From NCBI RefSeq assembly GCF_000422425.1, contig NZ_AULT01000059.1, forward strand, positions 1 through 32,298: DNA of 32,298 bases, in the 5' to 3' direction. Position numbers and translations under genes: made by a program. This DNA is from Oceanospirillum beijerinckii DSM 7166 (lineage in GTDB: Bacteria > Pseudomonadota > Gammaproteobacteria > Pseudomonadales > Halomonadaceae). How positions within the stretch are numbered: the first letter of the stretch is position 1; each line of letters starts with the position of its first letter. Below are positions 22,758 to 32,298 of the stretch, one piece after another. The notes beneath the pieces were generated by a model that was given only the letters and a program-made list of their open reading frames with translations, was not told the DNA's origin and ran no database searches.

Positions 22758-24011
22758 CTACAGCAGCCAAACACCCACCAGGTGTGCTCCACCATAGCCA
22801 ACGGTATAGGCGATCAATAGCGGCAGCATAAAACGCACGTAACGACCAAAAGTCAACTCGCTGACCTTACTCATCATCACAATACCGGCTGCCGAGCCGA
22901 TCACTAATAAAGAACCACCCACACCCACCGCATAGGTCAACTGCATCCATTCACGGGTACTCATCTCAATGCCGGATTTCAATACTGCCGCCGTCAGAGG
23001 AACGTTATCAATACCTGCAGACAACACACCCATCAGATAGTTTGCTGCAATCGGTGGCATCAGCTGATAGAGGCTGACAATCGAAGAGAGCACATCAATC
23101 TCTTTTAGCATACCGACCAGCAGTAAGATCCCCAGGAAGAAGAGCAGGGTCTCAAACTCGATCACCCGGATATACTCCAGGATAGGGTCCTGTTCGATAT
23201 CATCATCAAAGAAGCGCGATACCAGAAACATCACCGACAAACCGGTCAAAAAGGTCAACATGGGCGGGATATGGAACAGAGCATTAAAGGTAATGGTCGC
23301 CACAATGGTGGACAGAAAAACCAGACCGATCACCATATCCACCCGACGAATCGGGGTCATTTTTTTCTCGATCACCACGTGCCCGCTCAGCCCCTGCGAT
23401 AACATCAACGTCAAGGCTAATACACCGATCAGGGCCGGTAATGACAAATACAGCAACTGCACCACGCCAACATGACCAGACAGGAAGATCATCAGGGTGG
23501 TTACATCACCGGTAATCAGCGCCACACCGCCGGAGTTAACGGCAAAGACCACCAAGGCGGCAAAACGCAATGTTTTTTTAGCATCCAGATTCAACGATAG
23601 AATCAATGCAGACGACACCAGGGTCGCCGTGATGTTGTCGGCGATAGAAGAGAAGACAAAACAGAACAGACCTGTCAGCACCAGCAGCATCCGCTCTGAG
23701 ATCTGGCTGGGCAGAAGCAGATAGATCAGATTCTGAATCATCCCCTTCTTATTGAGGTAAGCCACAAAGGTCATTGCTGCTACAAGAAACAGCCAAAGCT
23801 CAGCAATCTCAGAGATACTCTCCGATAGACCCTGCTCCACTTTTTCGACGCCCATCTCTCCCTCAGGAAAAATAAAGAGCAAAATCCAGGACAGCGTCCC
23901 CAGAAAAAGTGTCACCTTTGCTTTATTCACGTGAATCACTTCTTCAAGCACCACGCCTAATAGGGCCAGCAATGCGAACCCTATTAATATTAAATGTAAT
24001 ATATCTGTCAT
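22758..24011 (-). CDS. nhaD: NhaD-type sodium/proton antiporter
   Basis: A 417-residue inner-membrane protein with about 11-12 hydrophobic segments that exchanges cytoplasmic Na+ (or Li+) for H+. NhaD-type features are EEVIHVNKAKVTLFLGTLSW near the N-terminus, the SSIADNITATLVSSALILSL segment with polar residues in a membrane helix, VNSGGVALITGDVTTLMIFL and SAGIDNVPLTAAVLKSGI. I choose the ATG at 24009-24011 (MTDILHLILIGFALL), with AGGA nine bases upstream. A longer frame from 24077 adds 22 residues that are not family-like. It is divergent from selO. A sodium antiporter suits a marine or saline lifestyle. Confidence 0.94.
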   Translation of the reverse strand: MTDILHLILIGFALLALLGVVLEEVIHVNKAKVTLFLGTLSWILLFIFPEGEMGVEKVEQGLSESISEIAELWLFLVAAMTFVAYLNKKGMIQNLIYLLLPSQISERMLLVLTGLFCFVFSSIADNITATLVSSALILSLNLDAKKTLRFAALVVFAVNSGGVALITGDVTTLMIFLSGHVGVVQLLYLSLPALIGVLALTLMLSQGLSGHVVIEKKMTPIRRVDMVIGLVFLSTIVATITFNALFHIPPMLTFLTGLSVMFLVSRFFDDDIEQDPILEYIRVIEFETLLFFLGILLLVGMLKEIDVLSSIVSLYQLMPPIAANYLMGVLSAGIDNVPLTAAVLKSGIEMSTREWMQLTYAVGVGGSLLVIGSAAGIVMMSKVSELTFGRYVRFMLPLLIAYTVGYGGAHLVGVWLL

Positions 24012-24270
24012 AATGACAAGTCCTAATACGCCTTTGATAAGGTCAGACCAAAAATTTGAGGGCACTGAATCAAACACAGATGATGTGAAAAAAAAGTGAA
24101 CACCTTATTCACCCTCCTGATCAACCCAGTTTCTATGCGTCAGACTGACGACTATTCACGACAAAATAAATACTGCGGATGGGGTACGGGCACGGACTTT
24201 TGGTATCCATGCGCACAACACCCCACTAAAATAGTCAACTATAAACACGCTGATCGCACTGGATGTCCCT

Positions 24271-25836
24271 ATGACTGCACCCGATAAGAGAACCCTGTCT
24301 CAGTTTCCCGACCTGCCACTGGATAACAGCTACAGCCGTTTACCGGAACACTTCTATCACAGGGTAGACCCTACGCCGCTGCAAGCCCCTGCTCTGATCA
24401 GTCTCAATATAGCTGTGGCACAGCAGCTGGGTATCGACCCAGACTCGCTGAACCCCGAACAACTGGCACTCTATTTTGGCGGGCATAAAAATTTACCTGG
24501 CAGCAACCCGCTCGCCATGAAGTACACCGGTCATCAGTTTGGTGTCTATAATCCTCAACTGGGTGATGGTCGGGGCCTGTTATTGGGCGAGCTGGTGGCA
24601 CCGGATCAACGGCGCTGGGATCTGCATCTGAAAGGCTCTGGCAAAACCCACTATTCCCGCTTCGGTGACGGGCGGGCGGTATTAAGATCCAGTATTCGGG
24701 AATACCTGATCAGCGCCGCCATGCAGGGGCTGGGCATCCCGACCACTCAGGCGCTATGTATTGTCGGCTCAGAGGAAAAAGCGATGCGTGATGGTATGCC
24801 GGAACCTTGCGCCACGCTGCTAAGAGTGACTGAATGTCATATCCGCTTCGGCCACTTCGAGCACTTCTACCATAGCCAGCGTTATGACGATCTTCGTCAG
24901 CTCAGTGATTATTGCCTGGCACGCTATTTTCCTGAATATCAAGCGCACCCGAATCCCCCCTTAGCGATGTTAGAAGAAGTGATCCGGCGCAGCGCCTATC
25001 TGGTGGCTCAATGGCAGGCATACGGCTTTGTTCACGGTGTGATGAACACCGACAACATGTCCCTGATTGGGGAAACCTTCGATTACGGCCCCTATCAATT
25101 TATGGATGAGTACAAACCTCATACCATCAGCAATCACTCGGACCATCAGGGACGCTACGCCTTTCAACACCAACCGGATGTCATGAGGTGGAACCTGTAT
25201 CGTTTGGCCCAATGCTTTGTGCCTTTAGTGGCCGATGACGGTATAGAAGCCAAAAAACAACTAGAAGAGGCTTTGGATCGCTATCACGGCCTCTATAATC
25301 ACTATTATTACAGTAAAGTCAGTCAACGACTCGGCCTGGATAACCATACCGACCAACCCCATGAACAACATACCGCAATAGAAACAGCGCCTGAAACCCG
25401 CCGTGAAGAACAAAGCCTGATCGATGACCTGATGGCCTTATTAGCCAGCCAACAAGCTGACATGACCCTGTTTTTCCGCCTGCTCAGCGAACAAGCTATC
25501 AGCCAGCAATATCAGACTTTGCAGCAGATTACTCCCCGCCCCCAAGCCTTCGAGCATTGGCTCAACCGCTACCATCAACACTTGACAGAGTTGTCACTCA
25601 CACCTCATCAGGAAGAGCAGCGCCAACAGCAGATGAAACAGATAAACCCCGTTTATCTCCTCAGAAACTATATGGCGCAAGATATCATAGAGGCGACAGA
25701 AAAAGGCGACTTTACCCTGATAAATCAATTACTTCCTATACTAATGCAACCTTTTATCTACCATAAACAACTGGCACAATACGCAGGACCGGCACCGGAT
25801 TGGGCCGCAGGAATTTGTTTAACCTGTTCCTCGTGA
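24271..25836 (+). CDS. selO: SelO/YdiU protein adenylyltransferase
   Basis: A 521-residue pseudokinase of the SelO (YdiU) family, known to transfer AMP from ATP to Ser, Thr or Tyr residues of target proteins under stress. Conserved stretches are KYTGHQFGVYNPQLGDGRG and LGELVAP, then DLHLKGSGKTHYSRFGDGRA with the nucleotide-binding lysine and arginines, LRSSIREYLISAAMQGLGIP, FVHGVMNTDNMSLIGETFDY with the catalytic Asn and Asp, and the DYGP(Y/F) metal region. The protein ends in CLTCSS, the conserved C-terminal cysteine motif that in animals carries selenocysteine. The length is slightly above the usual 480-490 because of a longer region around 365-420. It is a single gene, divergent from nhaD. 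Confidence 0.96.
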   Translation: MTAPDKRTLSQFPDLPLDNSYSRLPEHFYHRVDPTPLQAPALISLNIAVAQQLGIDPDSLNPEQLALYFGGHKNLPGSNPLAMKYTGHQFGVYNPQLGDGRGLLLGELVAPDQRRWDLHLKGSGKTHYSRFGDGRAVLRSSIREYLISAAMQGLGIPTTQALCIVGSEEKAMRDGMPEPCATLLRVTECHIRFGHFEHFYHSQRYDDLRQLSDYCLARYFPEYQAHPNPPLAMLEEVIRRSAYLVAQWQAYGFVHGVMNTDNMSLIGETFDYGPYQFMDEYKPHTISNHSDHQGRYAFQHQPDVMRWNLYRLAQCFVPLVADDGIEAKKQLEEALDRYHGLYNHYYYSKVSQRLGLDNHTDQPHEQHTAIETAPETRREEQSLIDDLMALLASQQADMTLFFRLLSEQAISQQYQTLQQITPRPQAFEHWLNRYHQHLTELSLTPHQEEQRQQQMKQINPVYLLRNYMAQDIIEATEKGDFTLINQLLPILMQPFIYHKQLAQYAGPAPDWAAGICLTCSS

Positions 25837-26002
25837 TTATTTGAATGGTAGCACCAGAAAAATAGTACTCAGTAATGGCTTGTATCCACTGAATAATCAC
25901 TCTATATTTTGCTAATACATCAGTAATTATTGATATAAACCGGGACCCCAGTTAAACAAAGATATAAAATACGGAATTAATTTTCGCGAGATCAGGAACA
26001 TT

Positions 26003-29000
26003 ATGGACTCGATTCCCATCAGCCAGATGCTGTCACCTAACCTTATCACCGTATTTGCGGATATGGAGATACAGGAGGTCCTCAGCATTATGCAGCAACA
26101 GAAAGCCAGTTGTGTGATCCAGATTGATGACTACCATCAGCCGACGGGAATCTTTACCGAACATGACCTGATCCATTTCCTGGCCCAGAGCCAAAGTGTT
26201 CTGACAGGTTGTATCAGCGATTACAGCCAACCGCCTACGATTATTTCAGCGAGCCTATCCAGTAACGAAGCCTTCCGTACATTATCTGAAAAGCGTGAAC
26301 GCCAGCTCGTGGTCGTTGATGACCATGGCAAACTGCAGGGCATGGTGGAAGAGAACGACTTTATCCATCATATGAATTACATCCCTATGGTGATGCAGAT
26401 TCGTGTCCGCGACGTGATGAGTCGCAGTGTGCACCAACTGGCGCCGGACGACAGTGTGCAGGATGCTCTGTTACTGATGAACTCCGCCGTCATCAGCTGT
26501 GTGGTAATCGCTAACAACAATACCCCCACGGGTATTATTACCGAGCGGGATTTTGTGCGCCTGGCCAACCGGATTGATAACCCGGCTCAAACACTGTTAC
26601 GGGATGTGATGCATCAACCTGTCTTTACCCTGACAGAAGATGTGTTTGTGAAAGACGCTTCCCACCTGATGGATACCAAGGGCATTCGTCGCTTTGTCGT
26701 AGTGGATCATGACGGTCAGCTATCCGGTCTTATCACCCTGCGCGATATCACCCGGGCTCTGCAAAAAGGTTATGTGAATCACCTGGAAGAAGAGCTGACG
26801 ATCAAAGAGCAGAAGATTCTGCAGATCGAATCCCAACTGAAACAGGTGGATGAAAAAACCCTGCTTAGCAGCCTGATGAATCAGGTCAATGACGGCGTCT
26901 TTATTGTTCAGGCCGATACCCTGGACATACTGGAAGTGAACCAGACTGCTTGCCGCTCACTGGGGTATCAGGTTGAAGAGCTGGTCGGACGCAATCTGAA
27001 AGAGATCTCCAGTGCCGCTGCCGAGCTGAACCAGGAGCAGGTACTGACAACGCTCAAAACCCAGGGTCATATGATGATCCGTAGCAGCTACCAGCACCGC
27101 AACGGTGGTGAACTGCCGGTAGAAAGCAGTGTGACCCATCTGGAACTGGCGGATCAGCACTATATTATCTCTGTGGTACGGGATCTGAGCGAGCGCCTCA
27201 AAGCGGAAGCGGCCCTTCTGGAAAGTGAAGAAACCTACCGCAGTGTGATCGATACCGCTCTGGATGGCTTCTGGATGATCGACCATAAAGGCCGAATTCT
27301 TGACGTCAACCCCGCCTACTGCCAGATGTCAGGTTATAGCCGGGAAGAGCTGCTAGAGATGTCTATCCCCGATCTGAATATCCATGAACGCAGAGAAGAT
27401 ACTCTCCAGCGCATTGAACACCTGCGCACCACTGGCAACGCTCAGTTTCTCAGTCAACACCGCCGCAAAGACGGCTCGGTGATGGATATTGAAGTAAAAG
27501 TCAGCTATTGGCCAAAACATGGCGGCCGATTTTTTGCCTATCTCAGGGATATTACCGAATACAACAAAGACCAGCTGCGTCTGAAACAAGCTGCAGCCGT
27601 CTTTGAAAACACCCGTGAAGCCGTCATGGTAGTCAACGCCAATCGCCGCATCCAAATGGTCAACAAAGCCTTTGTCCAGATGACAGGCTACAGTGAAGCA
27701 CAGATCATCGGCTGCTCACCGGCCCTGCTGCAATCTGGTGAACACCCCAAAAGCTTCTATAAAGCGATGTGGCACACCATACGCACCCAAGGCCACTGGC
27801 AGGGCGAACTGATCAGCCGCCGAGCAGACGGCAGCACCTACCCGGAATTACTGAATATCAGCGTCGTGCACAACCCCAAAGGGGAAATCAGCCACTATGT
27901 CGGCGTATTTGCCGACCTGTCACAACAGAAAGAGTCGGAAAACCGGCTGGCTTACCTGGATTATCACGATCCACTGACCGGCCTGGCAAACCGTAAAACC
28001 CTGATGATGCGTATGGATCATACCATTCGCCAGTCCCAGCGCGATCGCACCCAGGTGGCCCTGATGCTGCTGGACCTGGATCGTTTCCAGAACGTTAACG
28101 ACAGTTACGGCCATGATGTCGGTGACGAGTTACTGAAATGTGTGGCCCAGGAACTGGATCAATCGATACCCAATGTCGATACCCTGTGCCGTTTGGGCGG
28201 AGACGAGTTTGCCCTGCTGTTTGATCACTTGGAAGATATCGATCAACTACCCCTGTTAGCCACCCGGATTATCAGCTTACTCAATCGCCCTTGGAAGTTA
28301 TCCAAAGGCAAAAAAGTGACCGTGGGTGCCAGCCTGGGCATCAGCCTGTCACCGCAAAACGGCATGGACGCCCATACTCTACTGCAACACGCCGACGCCG
28401 CCCTGTATCAGGCCAAGACAGAAGGACGCTCCCGTTTCTGCTTCTTCTCCGATGAGTTGACCCGCAACGCCCGTCATCGCCTGGAGCTGGAAACCCGGAT
28501 GCACCAGGCACTCAAAAACAACGAACTGGAGGTCTACTTTCAGCCCCAGGTCGACATCCTCAGCAATGAAATTGTCGGTGCCGAAGCCCTGGTACGCTGG
28601 CAGGACCCGGAACGCGGCCTGCAATCTCCGGCTTACTTTATTGACCACTGTGAGAAAAATGGTCTGATTGGCGAGATTGGCCGCCAGGTATTGCTGAAAA
28701 CCTGTCAACAAGGCCGCCAATGGCTGGATGATGGCCTACCAATCAACACCCTGGCGGTTAATCTATCGGCCAACCAACTGGCCAACCCCAATCTCTACCA
28801 TCAGATCTCTGAGATCTTACAGCAGACAGGATTCCCAGCCCGCCATCTGGAATTGGAGCTTACCGAAAGCGCCTTGATGAATGACACCGAAAGCACCATC
28901 GACCTACTGGAACAGCTGCGCCGCATGGGCATCCAGTTAGCCATTGATGATTTCGGTACTGGGTATTCATCCTTTACCTATCTCAAGCGTTTCCCTATCG

Positions 29001-29257
29001 ATATTCTGAAGATCGACAAAAGCTTTATCGACGAGATTGAGTACAAAGAGGAAGACCGGGAAATCGTCGCCGCCATGATCGCTATGGGCCACGCCCTGGG
29101 CTTAAAAGTACTGGCGGAAGGCGTCGAAAATCCACAGCAACTGGCTATATTAAAAAATCTGGGCTGTGATATTTTCCAGGGCTATTTACGGAGTCGCCCG
29201 GTGCCTGCTGAATGCTTTGAACGCTTGTGGCAGATTCCTGAAACAGCGATAAAGTAA
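26003..29257 (+). CDS. CBS-PAS-GGDEF-EAL cyclic-di-GMP enzyme
   Basis: A 1084-residue soluble protein; no membrane segment is seen. Four CBS repeats occupy about 1-265 (for example IFTEHDLIHFL, GIITERDFVRL, GLITLRDITRAL). Then come PAS1 (about 290-405), PAS2 (about 410-525) and PAS3 (about 530-650), a GGDEF domain (about 655-815) and an EAL domain (about 830-1075). CRLGGDEFALL (near 733) is intact, but there is no RxxD inhibitory site before it. The EAL domain keeps the key motifs: GAEALVRW, ELTESALM, DDFGTGYSSFTYL, KIDKSFI and AEGVEN. It is therefore likely an active phosphodiesterase, with the cyclase half possibly active or regulatory. CBS modules commonly bind adenine nucleotides. AGGA precedes ATG. 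Single gene. Confidence 0.94.
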   Translation: MDSIPISQMLSPNLITVFADMEIQEVLSIMQQQKASCVIQIDDYHQPTGIFTEHDLIHFLAQSQSVLTGCISDYSQPPTIISASLSSNEAFRTLSEKRERQLVVVDDHGKLQGMVEENDFIHHMNYIPMVMQIRVRDVMSRSVHQLAPDDSVQDALLLMNSAVISCVVIANNNTPTGIITERDFVRLANRIDNPAQTLLRDVMHQPVFTLTEDVFVKDASHLMDTKGIRRFVVVDHDGQLSGLITLRDITRALQKGYVNHLEEELTIKEQKILQIESQLKQVDEKTLLSSLMNQVNDGVFIVQADTLDILEVNQTACRSLGYQVEELVGRNLKEISSAAAELNQEQVLTTLKTQGHMMIRSSYQHRNGGELPVESSVTHLELADQHYIISVVRDLSERLKAEAALLESEETYRSVIDTALDGFWMIDHKGRILDVNPAYCQMSGYSREELLEMSIPDLNIHERREDTLQRIEHLRTTGNAQFLSQHRRKDGSVMDIEVKVSYWPKHGGRFFAYLRDITEYNKDQLRLKQAAAVFENTREAVMVVNANRRIQMVNKAFVQMTGYSEAQIIGCSPALLQSGEHPKSFYKAMWHTIRTQGHWQGELISRRADGSTYPELLNISVVHNPKGEISHYVGVFADLSQQKESENRLAYLDYHDPLTGLANRKTLMMRMDHTIRQSQRDRTQVALMLLDLDRFQNVNDSYGHDVGDELLKCVAQELDQSIPNVDTLCRLGGDEFALLFDHLEDIDQLPLLATRIISLLNRPWKLSKGKKVTVGASLGISLSPQNGMDAHTLLQHADAALYQAKTEGRSRFCFFSDELTRNARHRLELETRMHQALKNNELEVYFQPQVDILSNEIVGAEALVRWQDPERGLQSPAYFIDHCEKNGLIGEIGRQVLLKTCQQGRQWLDDGLPINTLAVNLSANQLANPNLYHQISEILQQTGFPARHLELELTESALMNDTESTIDLLEQLRRMGIQLAIDDFGTGYSSFTYLKRFPIDILKIDKSFIDEIEYKEEDREIVAAMIAMGHALGLKVLAEGVENPQQLAILKNLGCDIFQGYLRSRPVPAECFERLWQIPETAIK

Positions 29258-29266
29258 AGCACATGA

Positions 29267-29290
29267 GTAGAGCCCATACCAGGGCTCTAC
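29267..29290. terminator. Hairpin between convergent EAL and chemoreceptor genes
   Basis: A perfect 9-bp stem GTAGAGCCC (29267-29275) and GGGCTCTAC (29282-29290) with a six-base loop lies between the two stop codons. Neither side has a strong T-run, so it may act as a bidirectional 3'-end structure more than as a classical terminator. Confidence 0.6.
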
Positions 29291-29314
29291 CCGATCAATA
29301 CTATCTCCAACCAC

Positions 29315-31426
29315 TTACACCTTCAAGCGCGACAACTGATGATCCAACTGCTCAACAACCCGGGTCAGCTCATGGCGAACGCCATCAATGGTATTTGCCT
29401 GCTCCTGCAGATGCTTGGCGGTATCGCCAATACCGACAATGCTCTGGCTAATCTCATGATTCACCTGGCTTTGCTCTTCGGCAGCGGAAGCCACCTGCAC
29501 CGTATTATCTGAAATCACGTTGATCTGATCCCCCAGCTCCCGCAGGCTGCTCACGCTCTCAGAGATACTCTGCGTCGTGTGCAATGTACGCTCTTTGTTG
29601 GCGTTAATCTGCTCAACCGCTTCTTTAACGTTATTTTGCAGGCGCTTCACCAGATTATTGATCTCTTCGGTGGAGTTATGAGTGTTGGCTGCCAGTGCCC
29701 GCACCTCATCCGCTACCACAGCAAATCCTCGTCCCTGCTCACCGGCACGGGCCGCTTCAATCGCTGCATTCAGCGCCAGCAGGTTGGTCTGCTCAGCAAT
29801 ATCGGCAATGGTTTTCACAATCTGATTAATATCTTCACTGCGGGCTGAGACGCGCATTACACGCTCGCTGCCCTCTTCAATAGCCTCTGCAATCTGTTTC
29901 ACCTGATCAACGCTACGATCAAAACAGTTACGAGTCACCTGCAGAATCTGCTCAGATTTATGGGTGCCTTCCGCATTCACCGTGGCTAAACGGGCCACTT
30001 CTGCACTGGTTGATGCCATCTCTTCCATCGCGGTTGCGACACTTTCGGTTTCTGCGGTTTGCTGTGCGATGGTCTGAGTGGTGGAATCGGCAGCACTGCT
30101 AAGCAGCTGAGTTTGATCTTTCACCTGCTGACTTTGGCTCTGCAGCTCCAGAATCATCTCACGCAGTTTAGCGATAAACTGGTTAATCCCCTGACCGATC
30201 TCAATCAGCTCTCTATGACTGGTAATTTCCAGGCTTTGAGTCAGGTCACCATCACTGGAACTCAGATTACGCACCCGATCGCGCATTCTGGACAGAGGCA
30301 GTGTGATGGAACGAACAAACAGCGCAATGGCAATCGCAGCCACTAAGACACTGACAATACTTAAGATCACCATCTCTGACAAAGCCTTGGCGGTATCTTC
30401 ATCCAGCTCCTGAGCCAGACTGTTAACTCCGGCAAAAATTACGCTTTTAGGCACTGTCATTACCAATGTCCAATTCACACCTGGGGCGTCAATGGCGATG
30501 GCCTGACTCACCGCAAGTAACTCTCCCGCTTCAAATACACCGGCACTTTGCCCTTTCAACATACCGGCAAACTGGCTATCGGCTTCGGACAGAGGGCGGG
30601 ACAGCTTTTCGCTGTATTGACTACTGGCGACAACTCGATCTTTTGCACTGAGCAGATGAAGCTGAGCCTTACCCTCAAACAGTTTACCGGACATCTCCTG
30701 CATCAGTTTTTGCAGTACAGGCAGGTCAATATCGGAACCGGCAACACCTAAAAAGCGGCCATTATGCATCACTGCCGTTACCAGACTGGTCATCAATACA
30801 CTGTTACCGGGTTCAATCTCATAGAGGTAGGGCTCAATCAGGCAGGTTTTATGATGGTCGTAACTGCACAGATACCACTCCGATTCCCGGTCGCCAAGAT
30901 CGTTGGGGGTAGCAACATATTTTGACTCAGGATCTTCTGTAACATAGTGAGTCAGGTTACTGCCTTCACGCACCCAATACGTTTCCAGTGTACCAATTGT
31001 GGTGGTGTGGTCCCCGCTGCCGATCATCTCCTGATCGTTACTATCGTAGGCATTTTTTTCAAACTGGATGTAAGCCGAGCTGACGTTGGTATTCGCGCTC
31101 AGAGCCTGACGAGCCAGTTGCTGCACTTCATTCCGAGACAAGCGGGTACCAGGATCTGCCACTGCTGCTTCTACGACCGATTTCATGGTCAAAGGAGTCA
31201 GGAAAGATTGATTCATATAGCTACCAACCTTTTCTGCTACCGCCGCTGAAGAAGATTGTAACAGATGCTCAGCATTACTCCGGCTGGCATCATAGACCCG
31301 TTTATTGACCTCTTCCGCTTTATGGCTCATCGCATTGATGGCAACCCAGGTCATTCCCCCCAGCGCCAGCACCAGTATCAGAATGGTAAATAATATTAAT
31401 TTATTGCGCAGTGACCATGCCTTCAT
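29315..31426 (-). CDS. Methyl-accepting chemotaxis protein with dCache-type sensor
   Basis: A 703-residue chemoreceptor. TM1 spans about 8-30 ([20 protein letters not shown]). A large periplasmic region (about 35-345) has the dCache pattern, with a long N-terminal helix then the [17 protein letters not shown] and DRESEWY / YLYEIEPG / [17 protein letters not shown] segments. TM2 is at about 350-372, then HAMP and the signalling domain with [20 protein letters not shown] and [20 protein letters not shown]. The SDIDL/W-Y pattern resembles amine- or amino-acid-sensing dCache domains, but the ligand is not determinable. GGAGATAG precedes the start. No CheR-docking pentapeptide is seen at the C-terminus (QLSRLKV). 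Its sensor is unrelated to that of the other receptor in this window. Confidence 0.94.
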   Translation of the reverse strand: MKAWSLRNKLILFTILILVLALGGMTWVAINAMSHKAEEVNKRVYDASRSNAEHLLQSSSAAVAEKVGSYMNQSFLTPLTMKSVVEAAVADPGTRLSRNEVQQLARQALSANTNVSSAYIQFEKNAYDSNDQEMIGSGDHTTTIGTLETYWVREGSNLTHYVTEDPESKYVATPNDLGDRESEWYLCSYDHHKTCLIEPYLYEIEPGNSVLMTSLVTAVMHNGRFLGVAGSDIDLPVLQKLMQEMSGKLFEGKAQLHLLSAKDRVVASSQYSEKLSRPLSEADSQFAGMLKGQSAGVFEAGELLAVSQAIAIDAPGVNWTLVMTVPKSVIFAGVNSLAQELDEDTAKALSEMVILSIVSVLVAAIAIALFVRSITLPLSRMRDRVRNLSSSDGDLTQSLEITSHRELIEIGQGINQFIAKLREMILELQSQSQQVKDQTQLLSSAADSTTQTIAQQTAETESVATAMEEMASTSAEVARLATVNAEGTHKSEQILQVTRNCFDRSVDQVKQIAEAIEEGSERVMRVSARSEDINQIVKTIADIAEQTNLLALNAAIEAARAGEQGRGFAVVADEVRALAANTHNSTEEINNLVKRLQNNVKEAVEQINANKERTLHTTQSISESVSSLRELGDQINVISDNTVQVASAAEEQSQVNHEISQSIVGIGDTAKHLQEQANTIDGVRHELTRVVEQLDHQLSRLKV

Positions 31427-31980
31427 AAGCTATCTCCACTCAGCAATACCTCTCTCTCCTAGTGAAGGTTCCTGCTGTAGATTCTTGATATCTGCCGTCC
31501 CTGAGCGGAGTGCTTAAATCAGCCATTTTACCTAAAACAGATTGCAATCCAGTCAAACCAAGATCAGTGAGGATGACTTTGGCGCAACTCTGACACAGTA
31601 AACACTTGTTTTAGTGTTTGGAGCGATTAAAGCGTTATTATTACATTCAAATATCGAAATACTTCTGCTTCACCGCATATATTGAGATATAAAGATGAAC
31701 AGAAGATGAAGCCTTGCACTAAGTAAGCGCTTGAATATAAGCACTTTTTAATAATTGCTTATTATCCTGACACTGCAGACTACTTGAAAATGACCAAAAG
31801 CGACCAAAAGCATCTATTTGCGACACATCCATCCAATACAGTAATAGCTCACCCAAAGCTTCCGGGTTATTGTTGCAGCGATCTGAACAACGTATTTTCC
31901 ACGCTCTTCTCGCCCCAGTATGAGAGAAAGAAGATGGCTACCTGAGTGGAAAAACCTTTTTTCTGGCGTTACTTGCCAGT
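31427..31980. other. Intergenic stretch between the dCache chemoreceptor and the right IS copy
   Basis: It contains the promoter region of the chemoreceptor and about 400 further bases with no supportable gene. A hairpin AAACACT-TGTTTT-AGTGTTT (31601-31620) is visible. On the minus strand a frame without a start codon stays open for about 64 codons (about 31719-31934; it includes EALGELLLYWMDVSQIDAFG). It could be the remains of a gene, but I recognise no family. Confidence 0.4.
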
Positions 31981-32298
31981 CTAGCAGGCTGTCGGACTAT
32001 TAGCCCATTTCACCCAGATCTAGGATAATAGCCCTTTTCAGGTTCCAGCAGGATATATCATGAGTCGCTTTCGTACCATCGATCGTCAAACGCCTTATCT
32101 ACTTCCTCCATCTATTGATGACTGGCTGCCTGAAGATCATTTAGCTCGCTTTATTGTAGAGGTTGTCGATAGTCTGGATTTGCAAGCCATCCAGGGAGCA
32201 TATCGCGGTAGAGGCAGTGCAGCCTATCACCCTTCTCTACTACTATCCCTGCTCATCTACGCTTATGCCACCGGAGTATTTTCCAGTCGCAGGATTGA
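31981..32298 (+). mobile_element. IS1182-family insertion sequence, 5' end (right copy, partial)
   Basis: It begins CTAGCAGGCTGTCGGACTAT and then gives about 75 bases of leader and the transposase start. Relative to the left copy it is inverted and differs at three positions in the roughly 234 bases shared: one near the tip, one in the leader and one synonymous change in the transposase. The rest of the element lies beyond the right edge. Confidence 0.88.
32060..32298 (+). CDS. IS1182-family transposase, N-terminal part (runs off right edge)
   Basis: The frame starts at ATG 32060 and stays open to the window edge (79 residues). It begins MSRFRTIDRQTPYLLPPSID and continues with GRGSAAYHPSLLLSLLIYAY and ATGVFSSRRI, the conserved N-terminal domain of IS1182/DUF772 DDE transposases. 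The catalytic residues lie outside the window. GGA lies about ten bases before ATG. Confidence 0.88.
   Translation, partial: MSRFRTIDRQTPYLLPPSIDDWLPEDHLARFIVEVVDSLDLQAIQGAYRGRGSAAYHPSLLLSLLIYAYATGVFSSRRI

Noticed and set aside
24012-24077. 22-residue N-terminal extension of NhaD
   Set aside because: The extension has no family similarity, while ATG 24011 has AGGA at good spacing and gives the usual N-terminus.
1-32298. The IS pair as a composite transposon carrying accessory cargo
   Set aside because: The cargo includes dnaX, recR, ffs and other core genes in a conserved order, so it is chromosomal backbone. Only inversion or contig-end explanations remain reasonable.

Overview
This window looks like chromosomal DNA from a marine gammaproteobacterium of the Oceanospirillales type. 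The grounds are the gene families and their order (dnaX-ybaB-recR-rnd-ycgL-ycgN with a small gammaproteobacterial SRP RNA close by), moderate GC content, a NhaD-type sodium/proton antiporter, a tripartite tricarboxylate transporter and many chemotaxis and cyclic-di-GMP proteins. The taxonomic placement is inference; no 16S gene or similar marker is present.

Layout. Both ends carry the 5' part of the same IS1182-family insertion sequence in inverted orientation, each reading outward and almost identical to the other. The left copy cuts the start off a phzF-like gene. From 1.1 to 6.7 kb there is a chemoreceptor with a visibly duplicated sensor region (-), alkB (+), a membrane PAS-GGDEF diguanylate cyclase (-) and a lone ABC ATPase (-). 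From 7.0 to 12.6 kb there is a housekeeping DNA-maintenance and RNA-processing block on the + strand: dnaX, ybaB, recR and rnd, then ycgL and ycgN. From 12.6 to 15.2 kb the DNA is gene-poor. It holds ffs (SRP 4.5S RNA, - strand), decayed remnants of a GGDEF gene, a ybjN homologue and an unexplained segment ending in two stacked intrinsic terminators.

From 15.2 to 22.6 kb lies a coherent uptake module for tricarboxylate-like substrates. It consists of tctC, tctB and tctA (+), a CitB/DcuR-type response regulator and CitA/DcuS-type kinase (-), and a divergent outer-membrane porin (+). The likely path is porin, then periplasmic binding protein TctC, then the TctAB membrane complex, with the two-component pair sensing substrate and controlling expression. 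A REP-like palindrome doublet and a long hairpin sit between tctC and tctB and probably lower expression of the membrane subunits relative to the binding protein.

From 22.7 to 31.4 kb are nhaD (-), selO (+), a large CBS-PAS-GGDEF-EAL protein (+) and a second, dCache-type chemoreceptor (-). The last 550 bases before the right IS copy contain no gene I can support.

I found no CRISPR array, tRNA, rRNA, phage module or clear defence system. The most notable items are the inverted IS pair, the A9 slippery tract in dnaX with a -1 frame stop suited to making the gamma subunit, the tandemly duplicated chemoreceptor sensor domain, the REP-like element inside the tct operon, and the orphan transcription-unit-like segment upstream of tctC.
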